A stretch of 64,000 bases of DNA from Austropuccinia psidii (Eukaryota > Basidiomycota > Pucciniomycetes > Pucciniales > Sphaerophragmiaceae): the NCBI GenBank assembly GCA_023105745.1, contig JALGQZ010000004.1:31679816-31743815 (forward strand). The letters run 5' to 3'. Below, one piece after another: positions 1 to 12,115 of this stretch; positions within the stretch are counted from its first letter, which is position 1, and each line of letters opens with the position of its first letter. The notes under the pieces are model-generated. The model made no database searches. It saw only the letters and a list, made by a program, of their open reading frames with translations, and was not told where the DNA came from. Made by a program: the position numbers and the translations under genes.

Positions 1-1884
1 ATCTAGGATATAAGATACCTTCAATTAAATGGAATCTTCCATTGTCATAAGATGTTTTCCAAATATAATCCAGAGAGTTAGCCAAAGCTGCATCTATGCA
101 GTCTTTGTCAAGTAGAGAAGTAAGAATATGAGAATTATTATCAACTGTATAGCTATATTTAACTTCTTCAAAGAATTCTGTTCCAAAATCTGTGATGTTA
201 GTTCCTTCAATTGGAATTTGAGTTTCCGAACCTGTGGGAACATAGGCAGGATTTTCAGGTGTATTGGTTAATGCCCATCTACTTAATCCATCAGAATTCT
301 TGTGAATATTTCCAGCTTTATGTACTAAAGTCATATTACCTCTATACTCCTGTATAGCAATATGCCATCTTAACATGTCTCTGTTTGAAGTTTTCATGTT
401 AAAAAGTGATATTACTGCATTACAATCAGTAATTACTTCAAAAACACTACCATCAAGATAGTAATGAAGTTTTTCCAGAGCCCAAACAAGGCAAAGGCAC
501 TCCATTTGGCTATCTGCATATCTGGCCTCAGTAGGTTTGATTTGTCTTGAAATAAAACAAATTTGAACTTCATAAGGTTTGTCAATGACAATTTGAGCTT
601 GATGAAGAGCTGCACCTAGGCCCTCATCACATGCATTAATATACAGCTTGAAGAAAAAGGAAGTTTCCAGTCTAGCATCAGTAATAATGGTGCATTGGTC
701 AAGGCATATATCATCTTTTCATATGCTTGAATCCTCTCCTGTGTCATTTCAAAGACAGTTTGTTGATCAAAAATCCTGTACAATGATCTGGCATGGATGG
801 TATAATCTTTAAGGTGTTTCCTGTAATAACGGGCAAACCCTGAGTAAGACATCATTTCTTTCTTGTTCTGGGGCATTTGTTTCACTAACACTGTGGCCAC
901 CTTGTTTTCATCAACACCAAGGCTCAGTCCTGACACTACATGTCCTCAAGCTTTCAGCTCATGAAACCCAAAATTACATTTTTTAAAAGATATTTTCATG
1001 TTCAGTTGAAGAATTTTCTTAAGTACCAATGAAGGCCTCTCTAAATGCAATTTCCAGGCTTCTGAACAAATGATAATGTCATGAATTTAAATGATTAACC
1101 ATCCTTCTGAAAGTTCATGTGGGAAAATGGTGTTCATCATTCTTTGATAGTCAGAGGGTTCATTTTTAATACCAAAAGGCCTCCTCAAGTATTCATAGAT
1201 GCCACAATGAGTCATTATTCTCAATAATTGCGTAGCATGAGGTGTCAAAACATTCTGATGGAAGCCTTTAAAAGCATCCATAGAAGTGATAAACTCTGCT
1301 TTGGATAGTTGAGTCAAAGCCTCATGAATTCTAGGAATTGGATACCTATCTGGAAGAGTGTAGGTGTTCAATGCTTTAAAATCTCCAACCATCCTTGATT
1401 TATCATTATGCCAAGTAATGATTACAGGAGTTTTGACTTCTACTTCTTCATTGTGTCCAACTTTTCTAAAAACTACCAGTTTCAATAGTTCATTAATATT
1501 GCTTTCTAATGTTTGTCTGGCCCTAGGGCTAGCTGGGTAAGCTGGTCATCTTAAATGTGGAGGGTAAGGTCTTTTCACATTAAGCAGAATTTCCACTTCA
1601 TGGCTGTTGATAGCCTCAAGTGGTTCATTATCAGAAGCAAAGGCCTCTCTGTATTGAAATAAAATTACAATAAGTTCTTCCTTCCTTCATTTACAATGTT
1701 AATTCAGTACTAATTAGTGCTTCAATCAACTGATCTAACACAAATTTTTCTTAATTAACATTCTTTACTTATCTAATGACAGTTATTTCTCTTTTTTCTC
1801 AAGGAAAAGCCATTTTTTTGCCTTTTAATTTCCCCTATAGTGAAATATCTGTCTTCATGATTATTAATATCAATTCCATAAGGT
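1..1884 (-). pseudogene. Ty3-type pol fragment of element A1 (protease end, RT, RNase H), broken and partial
   Basis: Minus-strand remains of a Ty3/Metaviridae polyprotein, which would copy element RNA to DNA in cytoplasmic particles. Reading from 1884 down, it starts at the end of the protease region (YGIDINNH...DRYFTIGE). RT follows, with VGDFKALNTYTLPDRYP and FITSMDAFKGFHQNV near 1400-1260 and PFGIKNEP near 1170. The RT-RNase H connection ([20 protein letters not shown]) lies near 870-810, and the RNase H and pre-integrase linker runs to the window edge. The YxDD active-site tyrosine is a TAA stop at 1087-1089, and the next residues read as His-Asp instead of Asp-Asp. Several other frameshifts occur. 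The frame continues off the left end, so integrase is not seen. RT family assignment is confident; no activity is possible from this copy. Confidence 0.9.
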
Positions 1885-2391
1885 TCCCACTCTTGCTGTT
1901 TTGCTGCCATCAACCAGTTTTTGTACTGAGACTTGTATATCTCTATTGTTGCCTGTTGAAAGTGATTCAGGTCTAACAACAGAAATTGCAGTTATGTCAT
2001 CTTCTGGAGTCTGAATAAGAGTGTCAAAGGTGTCAGCTAACCTTTGGGAACTGGTGGAAGTTCTGGCATCCTCAATTTTGCCTCTCCTCTGGGCTGACAT
2101 TATTGTCTTTTGGATTTATGACTTGAATGTCCTGATCCAGATCCATTTGATTGGATTGAGTAGTTACTTCCACTTCTAGCAGGAGTCATTTCACGTCAAT
2201 ATGAAGCAATTAATACTAAGAAATAGATTGAATTTTCCTGCTGGACCTTTAAAGGGTTCTTTGGTAATTAAACCCCTTGGTGCTGGGCTAGTTTGAATTT
2301 CAATACTAGACCTTGAGGATTCAGAGTCTGGAGAGCTTTCTCTGATGGATGACACTAGAGAGAAAAAAATATAAGTTATTTTATCAAACAA
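1885..2391 (-). pseudogene. Ty3-type gag N-terminus and upstream reading frame of element A1
   Basis: An ATG at 2189-2187 opens a Ser/Gly/Lys-rich gag N-terminus that hits an in-frame TAA after about 25 codons. It continues (RTSTSSQRLADTFDTLI, then VSVQKLVDGSKTARVG) to about 1885. There it joins protease-end sequence directly, so most of gag (capsid, zinc knuckle) and the protease active site are missing. Upstream, 2240-2391 encodes a short Ser/Glu-rich stretch (SSPDSESSRSSIEIQ) that is also recognisable in the leader of element B1. It is either an upstream coding exon or a conserved leader ORF. Assignment to gag is by similarity to the longer gag of B1 at 60772. Confidence 0.75.
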
Positions 2392-2879
2392 TAAAAATAA
2401 CTTATAAACTCAACTTATTGGATCAGGTTGTTTTAATGTAATTTATGGCAAATTATGTCTAAGATTAAAGAAAAAACATCTTTAGTAAAGATTTTTAATT
2501 TTTAAATCTTTTATTTGATTTTATATTTTCTTTAAGGAAATAAAAATTATGCAATTAATAAGTTATTAATTAAAATTGTATTATTATGCACTTTATACTA
2601 GAATAACTCAAAGAATAAATTTCAAGTCTGTGATATGAAAAATATTTTAGTTAGAAAAAAGAAATTTATTCCAATTCACTCAATAGTATAATGTTTCAAA
2701 CAATATTCTTAAGAGAAAATGAATTTATTAATATTGTAAAGATTATTTATAAGGGATAAGTCCCAAAAAGAAAATATTATAGTAAATATGGCAAATTTAC
2801 GTCAAAAAACAGTAAAATAAGGTCTAGAATATGATTTATGTCCCAAAAAGTGGTTACAATCATGGCCAGGCCCCTAAAT
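2392..2879 (-). other. 5' untranslated leader of element A1 with candidate primer-binding region
   Basis: AT-rich stretch between the first coding sequence and the 5' LTR of A1. On the minus strand the LTR ends CTTACA and is followed at once by TTTAGGGGCCTGGCCATG. The same kind of motif follows the 5' LTRs of B1 and C1, which makes it the best candidate for the reverse-transcription primer-binding region. The primer RNA was not identified. Confidence 0.6.
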
Positions 2880-5018
2880 GTAAGGTTTGTCTCTGAAAAT
2901 CATGATAATAGTAACAATATCAAGAGTACTATGACTGTCCTGAGTAGAAAAATATAATATAATAAAATATTATAACCACAAATTTATATATAATTATATA
3001 AAGAAATAGATTTGATTATTATTATATAAAAGAATAATAAAAAAAGATAATAATTATAACAAATTATCATTATTCTATTATTGTTATGGTCACTGACAAG
3101 TATAACAATAAGAAGTGTAAAGCTCTTAATGAGACAATTACACATGGAAAATATGAATGTTTAACCACTTATAAATAATATATAAGTATTACTTATAAAA
3201 GAATTATAACACACACTGGGCAGAAATAATTCTTAAAGAAGAATTCTATATAAAAAAACTAATAACAGACCAAAAGAATTATAGAATTTTGGAGAAAACT
3301 TACTTATAATATTTATTTAATACAACAAGTCTAACAACAACAGTTATTATATTAAATCATAATTATACGTTAAAAACACACCAAAAAAATATTTTCAAAG
3401 ATAGAACAGCTTTTTATAATAAAAATGATGATTAAACAATTTTTGAGAGGAATTTGTGGATTTTTAAAAGATATTTTAAGACAATAATTTTATAAAAGAA
3501 AATATATTATTGATGATTACAACAATAATCTAATTTCTATTAATCCAATTCTTTAATTTAAGATTTATAAAGAATAAAATACTTAAGTAATATTTTGATA
3601 ATAAGATTTTATATATAATAAACCTTTACCTGTTTAAATGTCTAATATGAGTGGATTGATAATTGATGATGGACAAAAAGAGTGATGAAAAGACTCTTTT
3701 TATTTCTACAGAGCAGCACTCATGATTGAAAATGTATTTAGAGAGCGTTCTCAGGTCAAAACTGAAAAACCATGTTTAAAAATAAGGTTCTTAAGTTGAG
3801 GTAACTTGTTTTTAAATCCAATTTAAGGTTACCAGTGTCATTCTTAACTCCAAGTAACTTTAATTCTCATTTAAGTTAATTATTTTAAGTTTTGATATAA
3901 AATAAGCTTATTTATATTAAAGTTAAACACATGAACAACTTGAAGATAGTGTTTCAAACAGAAATCTCTTAAACTAAATTTTGAATTAGTTTTTGTAAAA
4001 TCTTAATTTTCTTTAAGTATAATTAAAAGAGTAAATTTTCAGGCTAATTACCCAGGAAATCCGTTTATAAAAGAGCCTTAAAATTTCATTCATATATACA
4101 TAATATTAAATTGTAAACTGTGTGAGATTTCCAAGCAAATGCATTTAGAATTGGTTTTTAATGAATTTTTGAAGTTATTACTATTTTTCCCTGTAAAATA
4201 ACATTACACACTAAACCTTAACTTTTGATGAGGTTTTAATGCTTTTAACATTAAATTTCTAAGCTTCTTTAAGCTTTTTAAGCTTAATTAAATTTTGAAA
4301 GCTTTGAAAATCTCAATTTCAAGCCTGCATATTGGAATTTACCCTTTGGCCACTTGAAATTCCTGTTGAAGTTGGCATAAAACCAGTTTAAACTTTAAGG
4401 TTGGATCAAAGTCTAATATTAAAGTTTAAATAAGGTTTAAAATGCTCCAATACAGGTGGATAACCTTAATTGAATCCTTGAAGATCCCAAAAGGTGGGTA
4501 CCCCAGCTCTGTTTGGTCTTTTTCCTTTGTCCCACCTTTTTTCATGAATTTAGCCCTTTTATTTATTTAAAGCCATACTATGGCCTTAAACACTTTTAAA
4601 TTGAGCTCAGGCAGGATTTACATTCTGTATGGCAAATCCTCAGCCAATTCAGTAAATATACACAACACATCAATTTTAACTAAAATTTTGGCTAAGTTTA
4701 TTTAAGCTGAAATTTAACCATTTTAAAAAAATGTTAAAAAAGCTACATTAGTACTGTGGGATTCTTAAATCGTCCAATAATGTAAGAAAGAAGCATTTTT
4801 TGGTATAACACTCTGTGAGCATACCCTAGGTTATTGTTGGTGTAGAATCCAAAAATGAAATAATATTCATAAATTTGTTTATCCAAAATAAAGTTATACT
4901 TTTTTTTTGTTCTTTTTTATTTTAAATTCACTTGAAAATCCTGTTGAAGACTAAATCAGCTGTATATAAAATTATTTGTGGCCTCATGGGTATGTTATAC
5001 ATACCTCACAGGCTTACA
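2880..5018 (-). repeat. 5' LTR of element A1 (type A LTR, 2139 bp)
   Basis: In element orientation the LTR starts TGTAAGCCTGTGAGG at 5018 and ends AAACCTTACA at 2880, with matching TGTAAG/CTTACA termini. The first 40 bases resemble the B and D LTR starts (GAGGTAT...ACATACCC...GGCCACAAAT). Near 4830 the sequence again resembles the B LTR interior. The other LTR and the target duplication lie outside the window. A truncated second copy is at 11855-12110. Confidence 0.8.
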
Positions 5019-8000
5019 TCCCCCTTGATCTCTCATTATATGAAGAAGTTCCACCTAAAAAGAACACAGGAATTAATTGAATTTGAATCAAGAAGAATCA
5101 TTTTACCCAGATATTTTTTGAAAAAACGTATATTCGTGGTGTATAACACAAGAGAATTTGAATGAAACCTATGAAGATTAATACTTGTGGCTTATATCAC
5201 TTGCATATTAAATCCAGAAACAAATATCTGATTTATATTTCTCAATTCAATTATTTGGCTTTTACACGATTGAGCTGTAAAAGTAAGTTAAGGAATGAAA
5301 ACTTTCTGTATAATAGCATAAATATTCCTCAAGACAATAATTAATATATTTATTTTCCTTTTTTTACATATAGAGAGGTTCTCATCACAATCCATGTTTT
5401 CTATGCCTCTTGATATAGTTTTTCTCTGAAAATTAATTTCGTCAGTACATGTTTTTATGTTTAGTTATAAACAAAGCCAAAACTTATATATTTGATCATT
5501 TTACTTTTGTGATATCATATCTTAAGCAATTTAGTGGGAATAGCTACTTCACCAAGAATTCTTTATCTCTGATAGCGTAACTTTAAATCTTATCTATCAA
5601 ACCAGATGAGTAAAAACGTGAAAGTTTCACCCATCTTATTTTAATTGCTTACTGCGCTGAATATTATTTTTTATTAAATCAAGATATATATTCATATTAG
5701 TTTTTATAGCTTCTGTCTAAATAATTTATTCCTAAATTTTCATTTTTGTGCTATATTAGAATTTTTCATTATTTTATGATGATTAGCTTCATTACTTTGG
5801 AAATATATATTTAAAAAGAAATACAAAATAAAGCTACTATATGTGGTATAATCTGAAGAGATTTGGTTTTCATAATCATTCCATAATTTGAATTGAAACA
5901 GAATTTTATTTTCTCAGAAGTATTACAAAATTAGGAATCTCAAACAATCAAAAAACTTGAAGAATATAATATGAGTATTTTACTTACATGAAAATTCTTA
6001 AAACTAGTAGGGAGACTAATTTACATACATGCACAGCCTAAAGAACTGTTAATATTAGATAGAGATTAGTAAGAAATAATGACTACCTCCTTTTGGAAAA
6101 AATGGGATTCCCCTTTTACCCTTTCAAATTATTGAATATTTCAGTGGCCTTCGAAAAGAAATGGTAAAAAGGTATGTAATTCCAATTTTTTTTGTTTATC
6201 AAAGTTTATGCATAATTATTATTTGTAGTTTTATTGATTGTTGTGGTTTTTTTAGCCATATATAATTGAGGAAGAAGAGCTTAGCAAGTATCATACACTC
6301 TTTATAGACCATGCTTTCTTAAATTATATTTCCACCTCATTTATCTAGTTTAAGAATATGATATAGCTGATTTTTACGAAGTAACTTTCAATATAAATCT
6401 CTTAATCTAGGATAAGAAGCAGAAGTGTGTTTCAAATGATTTGGAACCAATTTCAAAGTGATAGATATATCCGCTCACAGACATTTCCAAATCGTTTGAA
6501 CATATAATCAACATTTTTTTCCAGAGCTTACAGCCTGAATTTTTTAAGATAAAAAAAGATTTCAAAAAATCATATTCTACTCAAAATGAGTTTTTTAGAT
6601 ATCCTTCTTTCCAAAGCTCAAAAACTCCAATTGAAGATAATTTATTTCTAATTCATATTCAGGATATTTTAAGAAATGTTTGTGCTCTTGGGTGAGGAAA
6701 GAAATTTGGACTTTGCAGTAATATTCTTTTGTAAAGACTCATATTTTCTTTCAACCTGAATTAAGTAATTCAAAATTTCCAAATATCTCTTCATCCTGCT
6801 TTCCCCATGATACAAGCCCATTTTTAGTACATCTTTTGGGACAGCTGTTTTGAAATAGAAGAAAAAACTCCTAGATTTTGAGTCATTTCTACTTGAACTG
6901 ATACTCTTAAGCACAAAATCAAAGCATACATCTTCAAAACTCATTCAATTATAAAATTTTACTTTCCAATAGCCCTCTCAACAACTTTGATTTTTTTTGT
7001 ACATCTATATTTTTAATATATATTTTTGATTGGATTATAGGTCACAAGGTCACAAAAAAAGACAATATATTGAAAGACTTTTTTCTCTTAATAAAATCAA
7101 ATATAATAACATCCATTACAAAATAAACATATAGGATTCAAACACGAATTTTAAAAAAAGGAGATGTATATCTCCCTCATTGAAATAATGATTTTTTATG
7201 CGTGACTTTGAGATACTTCTTTCTGTACTTTTCATTTCTACATACTCTCTGTATTACTTATTCAAAAACATCAGAGTGAATGAGGGGCGTCTTATGAAAC
7301 CAATAATCTGTCAGTAATAATAATAATTTTTTACATAACCATGATTTCATTCATTTCACTCATTTTTCCTCATTTTCAGTATGAGGGGTTTTTTGTATTT
7401 TTTTATTGATATGAACTAAAAAAAACAATTGGACTCAATCTGAATTATTTTATTTGATTTTTGTATTTTCTGTTTGAAAACTAACAGCAGTAGCTCTGCA
7501 CAGTCTACCATGGTAAAATGTTTGACGATTGTCAACAAAATTAATTAAGCAGACCTTACAGCGCTGCTACTGTATTTTAAGAAATAAAACACGAAAAAGA
7601 AACTAAAACAATTTCATAATATTCATTAATCACAGAAATAATAAAAATTAAATATAAAAATACCATAATTAAAATTAAAGTCAGAATAAAATTAAGAAAG
7701 AAAAATCATGATAAGAACAAAATGGCTGCAGCTCAAAATTCTGGAAGACAGTAAGAAACTATGAGTTAAAATTAAAGGCGTTTAAAGTAAAAGATATGAT
7801 TTAATAAATGGAAAGTGTAACATATTTATGTGTTTTCGAAGGGTTTTTTTGAGACAAAAGAATTGGTTGCATTTCTGTTGTCTTTTTGAATATTATGAAA
7901 ATTTGTATAAAAGGTGTAGGAAATCTAAAACATGTGACTCCATGTGAGAGATTCACTAAAATATTCTCTTTCTATGAGTTGTTTTGTGAATTATCTAGTT

Positions 8001-8194
8001 TTTGAAATCCTTTTCTTAGTAATACAGCATGAGAAGTAGAGATAAGCCCTCATTCATATAAAAGCAGGGATTTTATTCATGAAAAGATTTATCATACAGA
8101 AATTCTCATTTCATTAAATATATAGCCCAAAAATCATACATTAATAGCAATTTAAGTTTTTGTTAATCTTAGAAGACAAGTTAGGTCTATTTGT
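5019..8194. other. AT-rich interval without gene call
   Basis: No recognisable protein, RNA gene or element boundary. Small open frames occur (for example 4932-5165 plus and 6669-6944 minus), but I recognise no domain and they look like chance frames in AT-rich DNA. A short inverted-repeat structure lies at 7486-7574. This may be old decayed element sequence or true intergenic DNA. Confidence 0.5.
7486..7574. repeat. Small GC-richer inverted-repeat structure
   Basis: An arm with CAGTAGC near 7488 faces GCTACTG near 7567, and the centre contains TTGAC-GATT-GTCAA. The outer arms are offset by one trinucleotide (CAGCAGTAGC against CAGTAGCAGC read inward). It could be a miniature inverted-repeat element or a structured RNA. 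No flanking target duplication is evident. Confidence 0.3.
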
Positions 8195-8199
8195 CATCT

Positions 8200-10091
8200 T
8201 ATGAGCCTTGAGGTATATTTTACATATACAAATAGGCCACAATTATCTTTAAAAATAATTTTAAGCTATGCATAACCCATAAGTCATGAATATATTCAAA
8301 ATTAATAATTTTTTATTTAAGAAAAGACAAATAACATCTTTGTGAGTATGTGAATCCATGGAGGTAAGGCCATATTTGTATTATACACAAAATTAACCTA
8401 GGGTATCTCCATAGAGTGAAAAAGGTTAAATTAACTCTATGAGGTGGTAAGATGGAAATAATTCAATACCACATAAAATAATTGTCAATTTTTTTTAATT
8501 TTATGCCAAACTAATGGGAGTGTGAGAAATCCAATGCTACATATAAACTAAGAATAGTCTTATGCATGTTTGTGGCACTTGATATTATGGTATTCCTATA
8601 TACAGCTCTGATACACCAATAGTGGATATCAGTCTTTAAGCCCAAATTTCCATTTTTGATATAAAAATTGCTAAGGGGGACAAAAGACATCAAAGAGAGC
8701 CAGGGTAACCAAATTCTGAGGCCTCTGAGGTGTGGATAACTATAAAGATTGGATGAATGGCTGATATTGACCCAATTAGTATATTAAAAACTTTTGGGGA
8801 CCTAGTTACCAAGTAAAAATCTCATTAAATCATAAGAAAATTCCAAATAAGCTACTATTTTGATGTTTCAGAGAGGTAAAGAGCAACTTAGACTCCTGTA
8901 CCAATGTCATTTATGCATAATTCTCAATTGATAAGCCTTAGAAGAGTCACTAAGACCCTTTTTGAACTATTATCCATTGATTTACCTCATAGAAACCTGT
9001 CATATGGTGATATTTGCAATTCTACATGGAAATGAGGTAAAAACTTCAAAAGTGCATTTAAGATGTAATTCTTAATGAATATTTCTGAAACCTTCAGGAC
9101 CAATGGAGAGAAGTATGATCCACAAAGAAACAAAAAAGAATCATGTTTTCATAAGTAAAATTAAAAGTTATACTTGCAGTCCATTTTTGATAATTCCATT
9201 TGAAACACTGAATCTTCAAAAATTCACAGAAAATGTAACCTTGGATGAAATTTCCAATAACATTGAGAAATTTGAGAAATTGATTTCTTTTTGAAATAAA
9301 AGAGTATTTATAGTTGTTAATCCTTTTAATCTTAACCATATTTGGGTTGGTAGTCATGTAAAAGCCTCAATTAAGTAATTATGATATTCTTACATGCCAA
9401 CAGATGATGCAATTATTAATCAAAAAAGGAATATTTTTTTCTCATTCACTGTTTTTCAGTTTGCTCCATTGCATGCCCCTTTTAGCTGTTGTTGACTTAA
9501 AAGAGGCCTCCTCTTTATGTTTTTTGCAAATCATATTATTATTCAATTATACCATTATTACCAACAAATAAGTATGGGTTACAGCTTTTCTTAAGTGTTC
9601 TAATTCTTTCAGAATCAATCAGAAATACTTGAAATCATAGAAATCTTCTTTATTGTTTTGTCATATTGGTATAAATCAATTTGGATCCCCCAAATCTCCA
9701 ATTTATCAATCACATCTCTCTACCAAACTCTTCCTAGGTTCATTGGAGTATTAGTGAGTGATTTATTATTAAATATTAAAGTTTTTTTCTAAGTAATAGT
9801 TTTCCTCAAGAATTATCTTTCTAGTCATTTCTTTAATAGATAATTATATATTGAAATAATTTCATACTTCTAATAAAGAAGTTTTATTATTGAATACTTT
9901 TTGTAATTGATTCTTGTAGACAATTAATTCTTACTGTTATAATCACTAGTAGTGTATAAAAAGTAAAAGAATTAATTAATTAATGAATGAATTGTGGTTA
10001 TAATAATATTCATTATTATATTTCATAAGAACAGTCATAGTACTGTTGATTAATAGTCAGATTATCAACAGTGTCATGGACACATCTTACA
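8200..10091 (+). mobile_element. Solo LTR of type B (1892 bp) with target duplication CATCT
   Basis: It starts TATGAGCCTTGAGGTAT (a decayed TGTGAGCC) and ends GACACATCTTACA. The interior matches the B2 and B1 LTRs throughout, including the GAGGCCTC block and the AAAAGAGGCCTCCTC block. CATCT at 8195-8199 is repeated at 10092-10096, a perfect 5-bp target duplication. No internal element sequence is present, so it arose by LTR-LTR recombination. Confidence 0.9.
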
Positions 10092-10309
10092 CATCTATCC
10101 CAAATATCCAATAAAATATAGATCACATTATATTATATCCAACCAAACCAAAAGATCAGACGCAGTGAGAAAATGGTTCTCTAATATTCCAGTGGCTTGG
10201 AACCTCTTGCAATATCACCAAAATTGAAATTCTGGGTTCAGCTCAGTTCAAGGTACAGGTAAAAGCTCAGAAACAGCTGTTTCAAGGGTATTTTCCAAAT
10301 GCAACACCT

Positions 10310-10399
10310 ATTTACAGGTTTTTTCAATTTTATCATGATGATTGGTTTATGGTATTGTTCTGACATACTTGTGCTCCAGTTTTGAGTCACAGGATTGCA
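10310..10399 (-). repeat. Start of a type C 3' LTR (minus), truncated
   Basis: Directly after the minus-strand chromo tail and a purine tract (AGAGGGAGGG) the sequence reads TGCAATCCTGTGACTCAAAA, the C LTR start with changes in the first few bases. LTR similarity fades by about 10310. Confidence 0.6.
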
Positions 10400-10667
10400 T
10401 ACCCTCCCTCTAAAAAAGCATCCTAATTCATGAGACTTTTCAGGACTTCTACAGGCTCTTAATATTCTCAGGTGAAGGTCATCATCTGGTATTGAATCTT
10501 CTGCTAACCATTTGTCCTTATCAGCTGTCTGGTTTTTGAATCTAGCAAGGTACTGTTTATGGTCTTTCCAATTGAGTCTTATTTTCCTGGCCTTGAGAAT
10601 ATTCTTCACTGGGGCAGGGGGGTCTTCTACTTCCACTATGTCCTGTGAAGTGTTGACTTTATTGTCT
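10400..10667 (-). pseudogene. C-terminal chromo-like tail of a type C Ty3 polyprotein, fragment
   Basis: The minus frame encodes DIVEVEDPPAPVKN, then LKARKIRLNWKDHKQYLARF, then QTADKDKWLAEDSIPDDD. This is the same chromodomain-like tail found intact in C1 at 20263-20893. In chromoviruses the tail follows integrase and is thought to direct insertion to chromatin. The normal stop is lost by a small change near 10430, and the frame runs through the purine tract into LTR sequence. Everything upstream is cut off at about 10667, where a plus-strand C LTR begins. Only this terminal scrap of the element survives. Confidence 0.8.
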
Positions 10668-11800
10668 TCCTGTGACTCAAACCTAGAGCACAATCATGAA
10701 AGCCAAAAGACTATAAACCAATGGTAGAGTAAAAATACCACCCAAAAATGGAGCTGCGCACAGAAAGCTCAAAAGGTATCTAAAGAGAAAGGAAAATAAA
10801 GTAATTACAAATATAAAACTCCCATAATCATAGGACAAAGAATAACAAAGTTATTCAGTCCCAGAGAAGTTTTTTAGCATAAACCTTAATTTTCACCTCT
10901 CATCTGAAATACATAGAAGGAGTCTGAACCCCATCAAATGGGTGATTAAATTGAAGCTCTCACTCAGGGCTATCCAATTGTACTAGCCAAATTGAGCTAG
11001 AATAAAAACTACAGAATTTATGGCCAAACCAAAGCCAAGTAAGGGTGAAGCAAATATTCATCTCTTGTATAACCTCTAAAGTTTTAGTATGGGATTACAA
11101 AAGTGTTTTTTTTGAGAAGAGCACAATTGGGGCTATCTGATAGTGCCATCAGTTCCCTCACAAATCATCTAGAACCAAATTTATTAAGCAAAATAACACC
11201 ATGCAGTATTTAAGAAAAAGCCATATATCAATGATGGAAATTAAAAGTGATATATCTTTTCCATATTTAATGTTACCCATACCAAATGAGGTTTCATTGT
11301 GTAGAAAACATCCAGGGATACACAACAAGGCAGCTATTAGAGAAATATGTTTAAAACTGACAAAGGTATGGCGGTTTCAAGTTTAAAATCCGACATTTGG
11401 ACCAATACACCATCACTGTGGGATACCTTCACATGTCCTTGAATATGAGGTGTCAATTTTACAAAAAAACTTGTTTATCCTTAACCACTTCATAGCCTGG
11501 TTAATACAGGGGTCCATACAGGTTCTGTACAGCATTTTATGCCTCATATATGTCAGAAAAGGGTTTTGTGGTTCCCAGATGAATATTTCCACCCTTTATT
11601 GGTGAAAATTCCCGTATGTGGTTTCATAACCACACCTGATCCCAATATAGGCTATACAGGCTTGATGAAGGCCATAAGCCAGGCATCGAAGTGAAAAATC
11701 TTCACTTGCTCTATGTGAAAGGGTCTAGAGGAGCGTTTCACTCAATTTCAGGAGAAAAAGGACCTTTCTCTTCCCAAAAGAGAAATCCTGATCCTTCTCA
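10668..11800 (+). repeat. Type C LTR fragment (plus), truncated at its 3' end
   Basis: It begins CCTGTGACTCAAACCTAGAGC and follows the C LTR order: the AATTTTCACCTCTCATCT block, the GTACA-rich block and the GTGGTTTCATAACCAC palindrome near 11620. Similarity stops at about 11800, before the normal LTR end. The last roughly 55 bases before 11855 are unassigned. Confidence 0.75.
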
Positions 11801-11854
11801 GAAATTTGTCACCCAGTCCATTTTGATGATATCCCATGGGTGCTTGGGCTACTG

Positions 11855-12110
11855 TAAGGTTTTTCTATGAAAATGTTGATAATAGTAACAAATATCAAGA
11901 GTAATATGACTTCCCGCAGTAGAAAAAAATATATAATTAAATATTATAACCACAAATTGATATAATTATTAAAAATACTTGTGTAAAAAAAGAATTAATT
12001 TTCAATGAATAATTTAATAATGAGAAATATGAATAATTAGATTGAGCTATAATCATTTTATTATTATCATAGCTCCTGAAAGCTATAATGATAAGAAGAA
12101 TAAAATGTCT
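11855..12110 (-). repeat. Type A LTR fragment (3' terminal part)
   Basis: TGTAAGGTTTTTCTATGAAA matches the A1 LTR end at 2880, and the following 250 bases track it, including the TATAACCACAAATT block. The fragment is cut at about 12110, just before element C1. I could not find its continuation after C1. Confidence 0.65.
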
Positions 12111-12115
12111 TAAGG

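Noticed and set aside
5000..8200. CRISPR-like or tandem arrays in AT-rich intervals
   Set aside because: No regularly spaced repeats are visible; the short AT runs are irregular, and the organism is a eukaryote.
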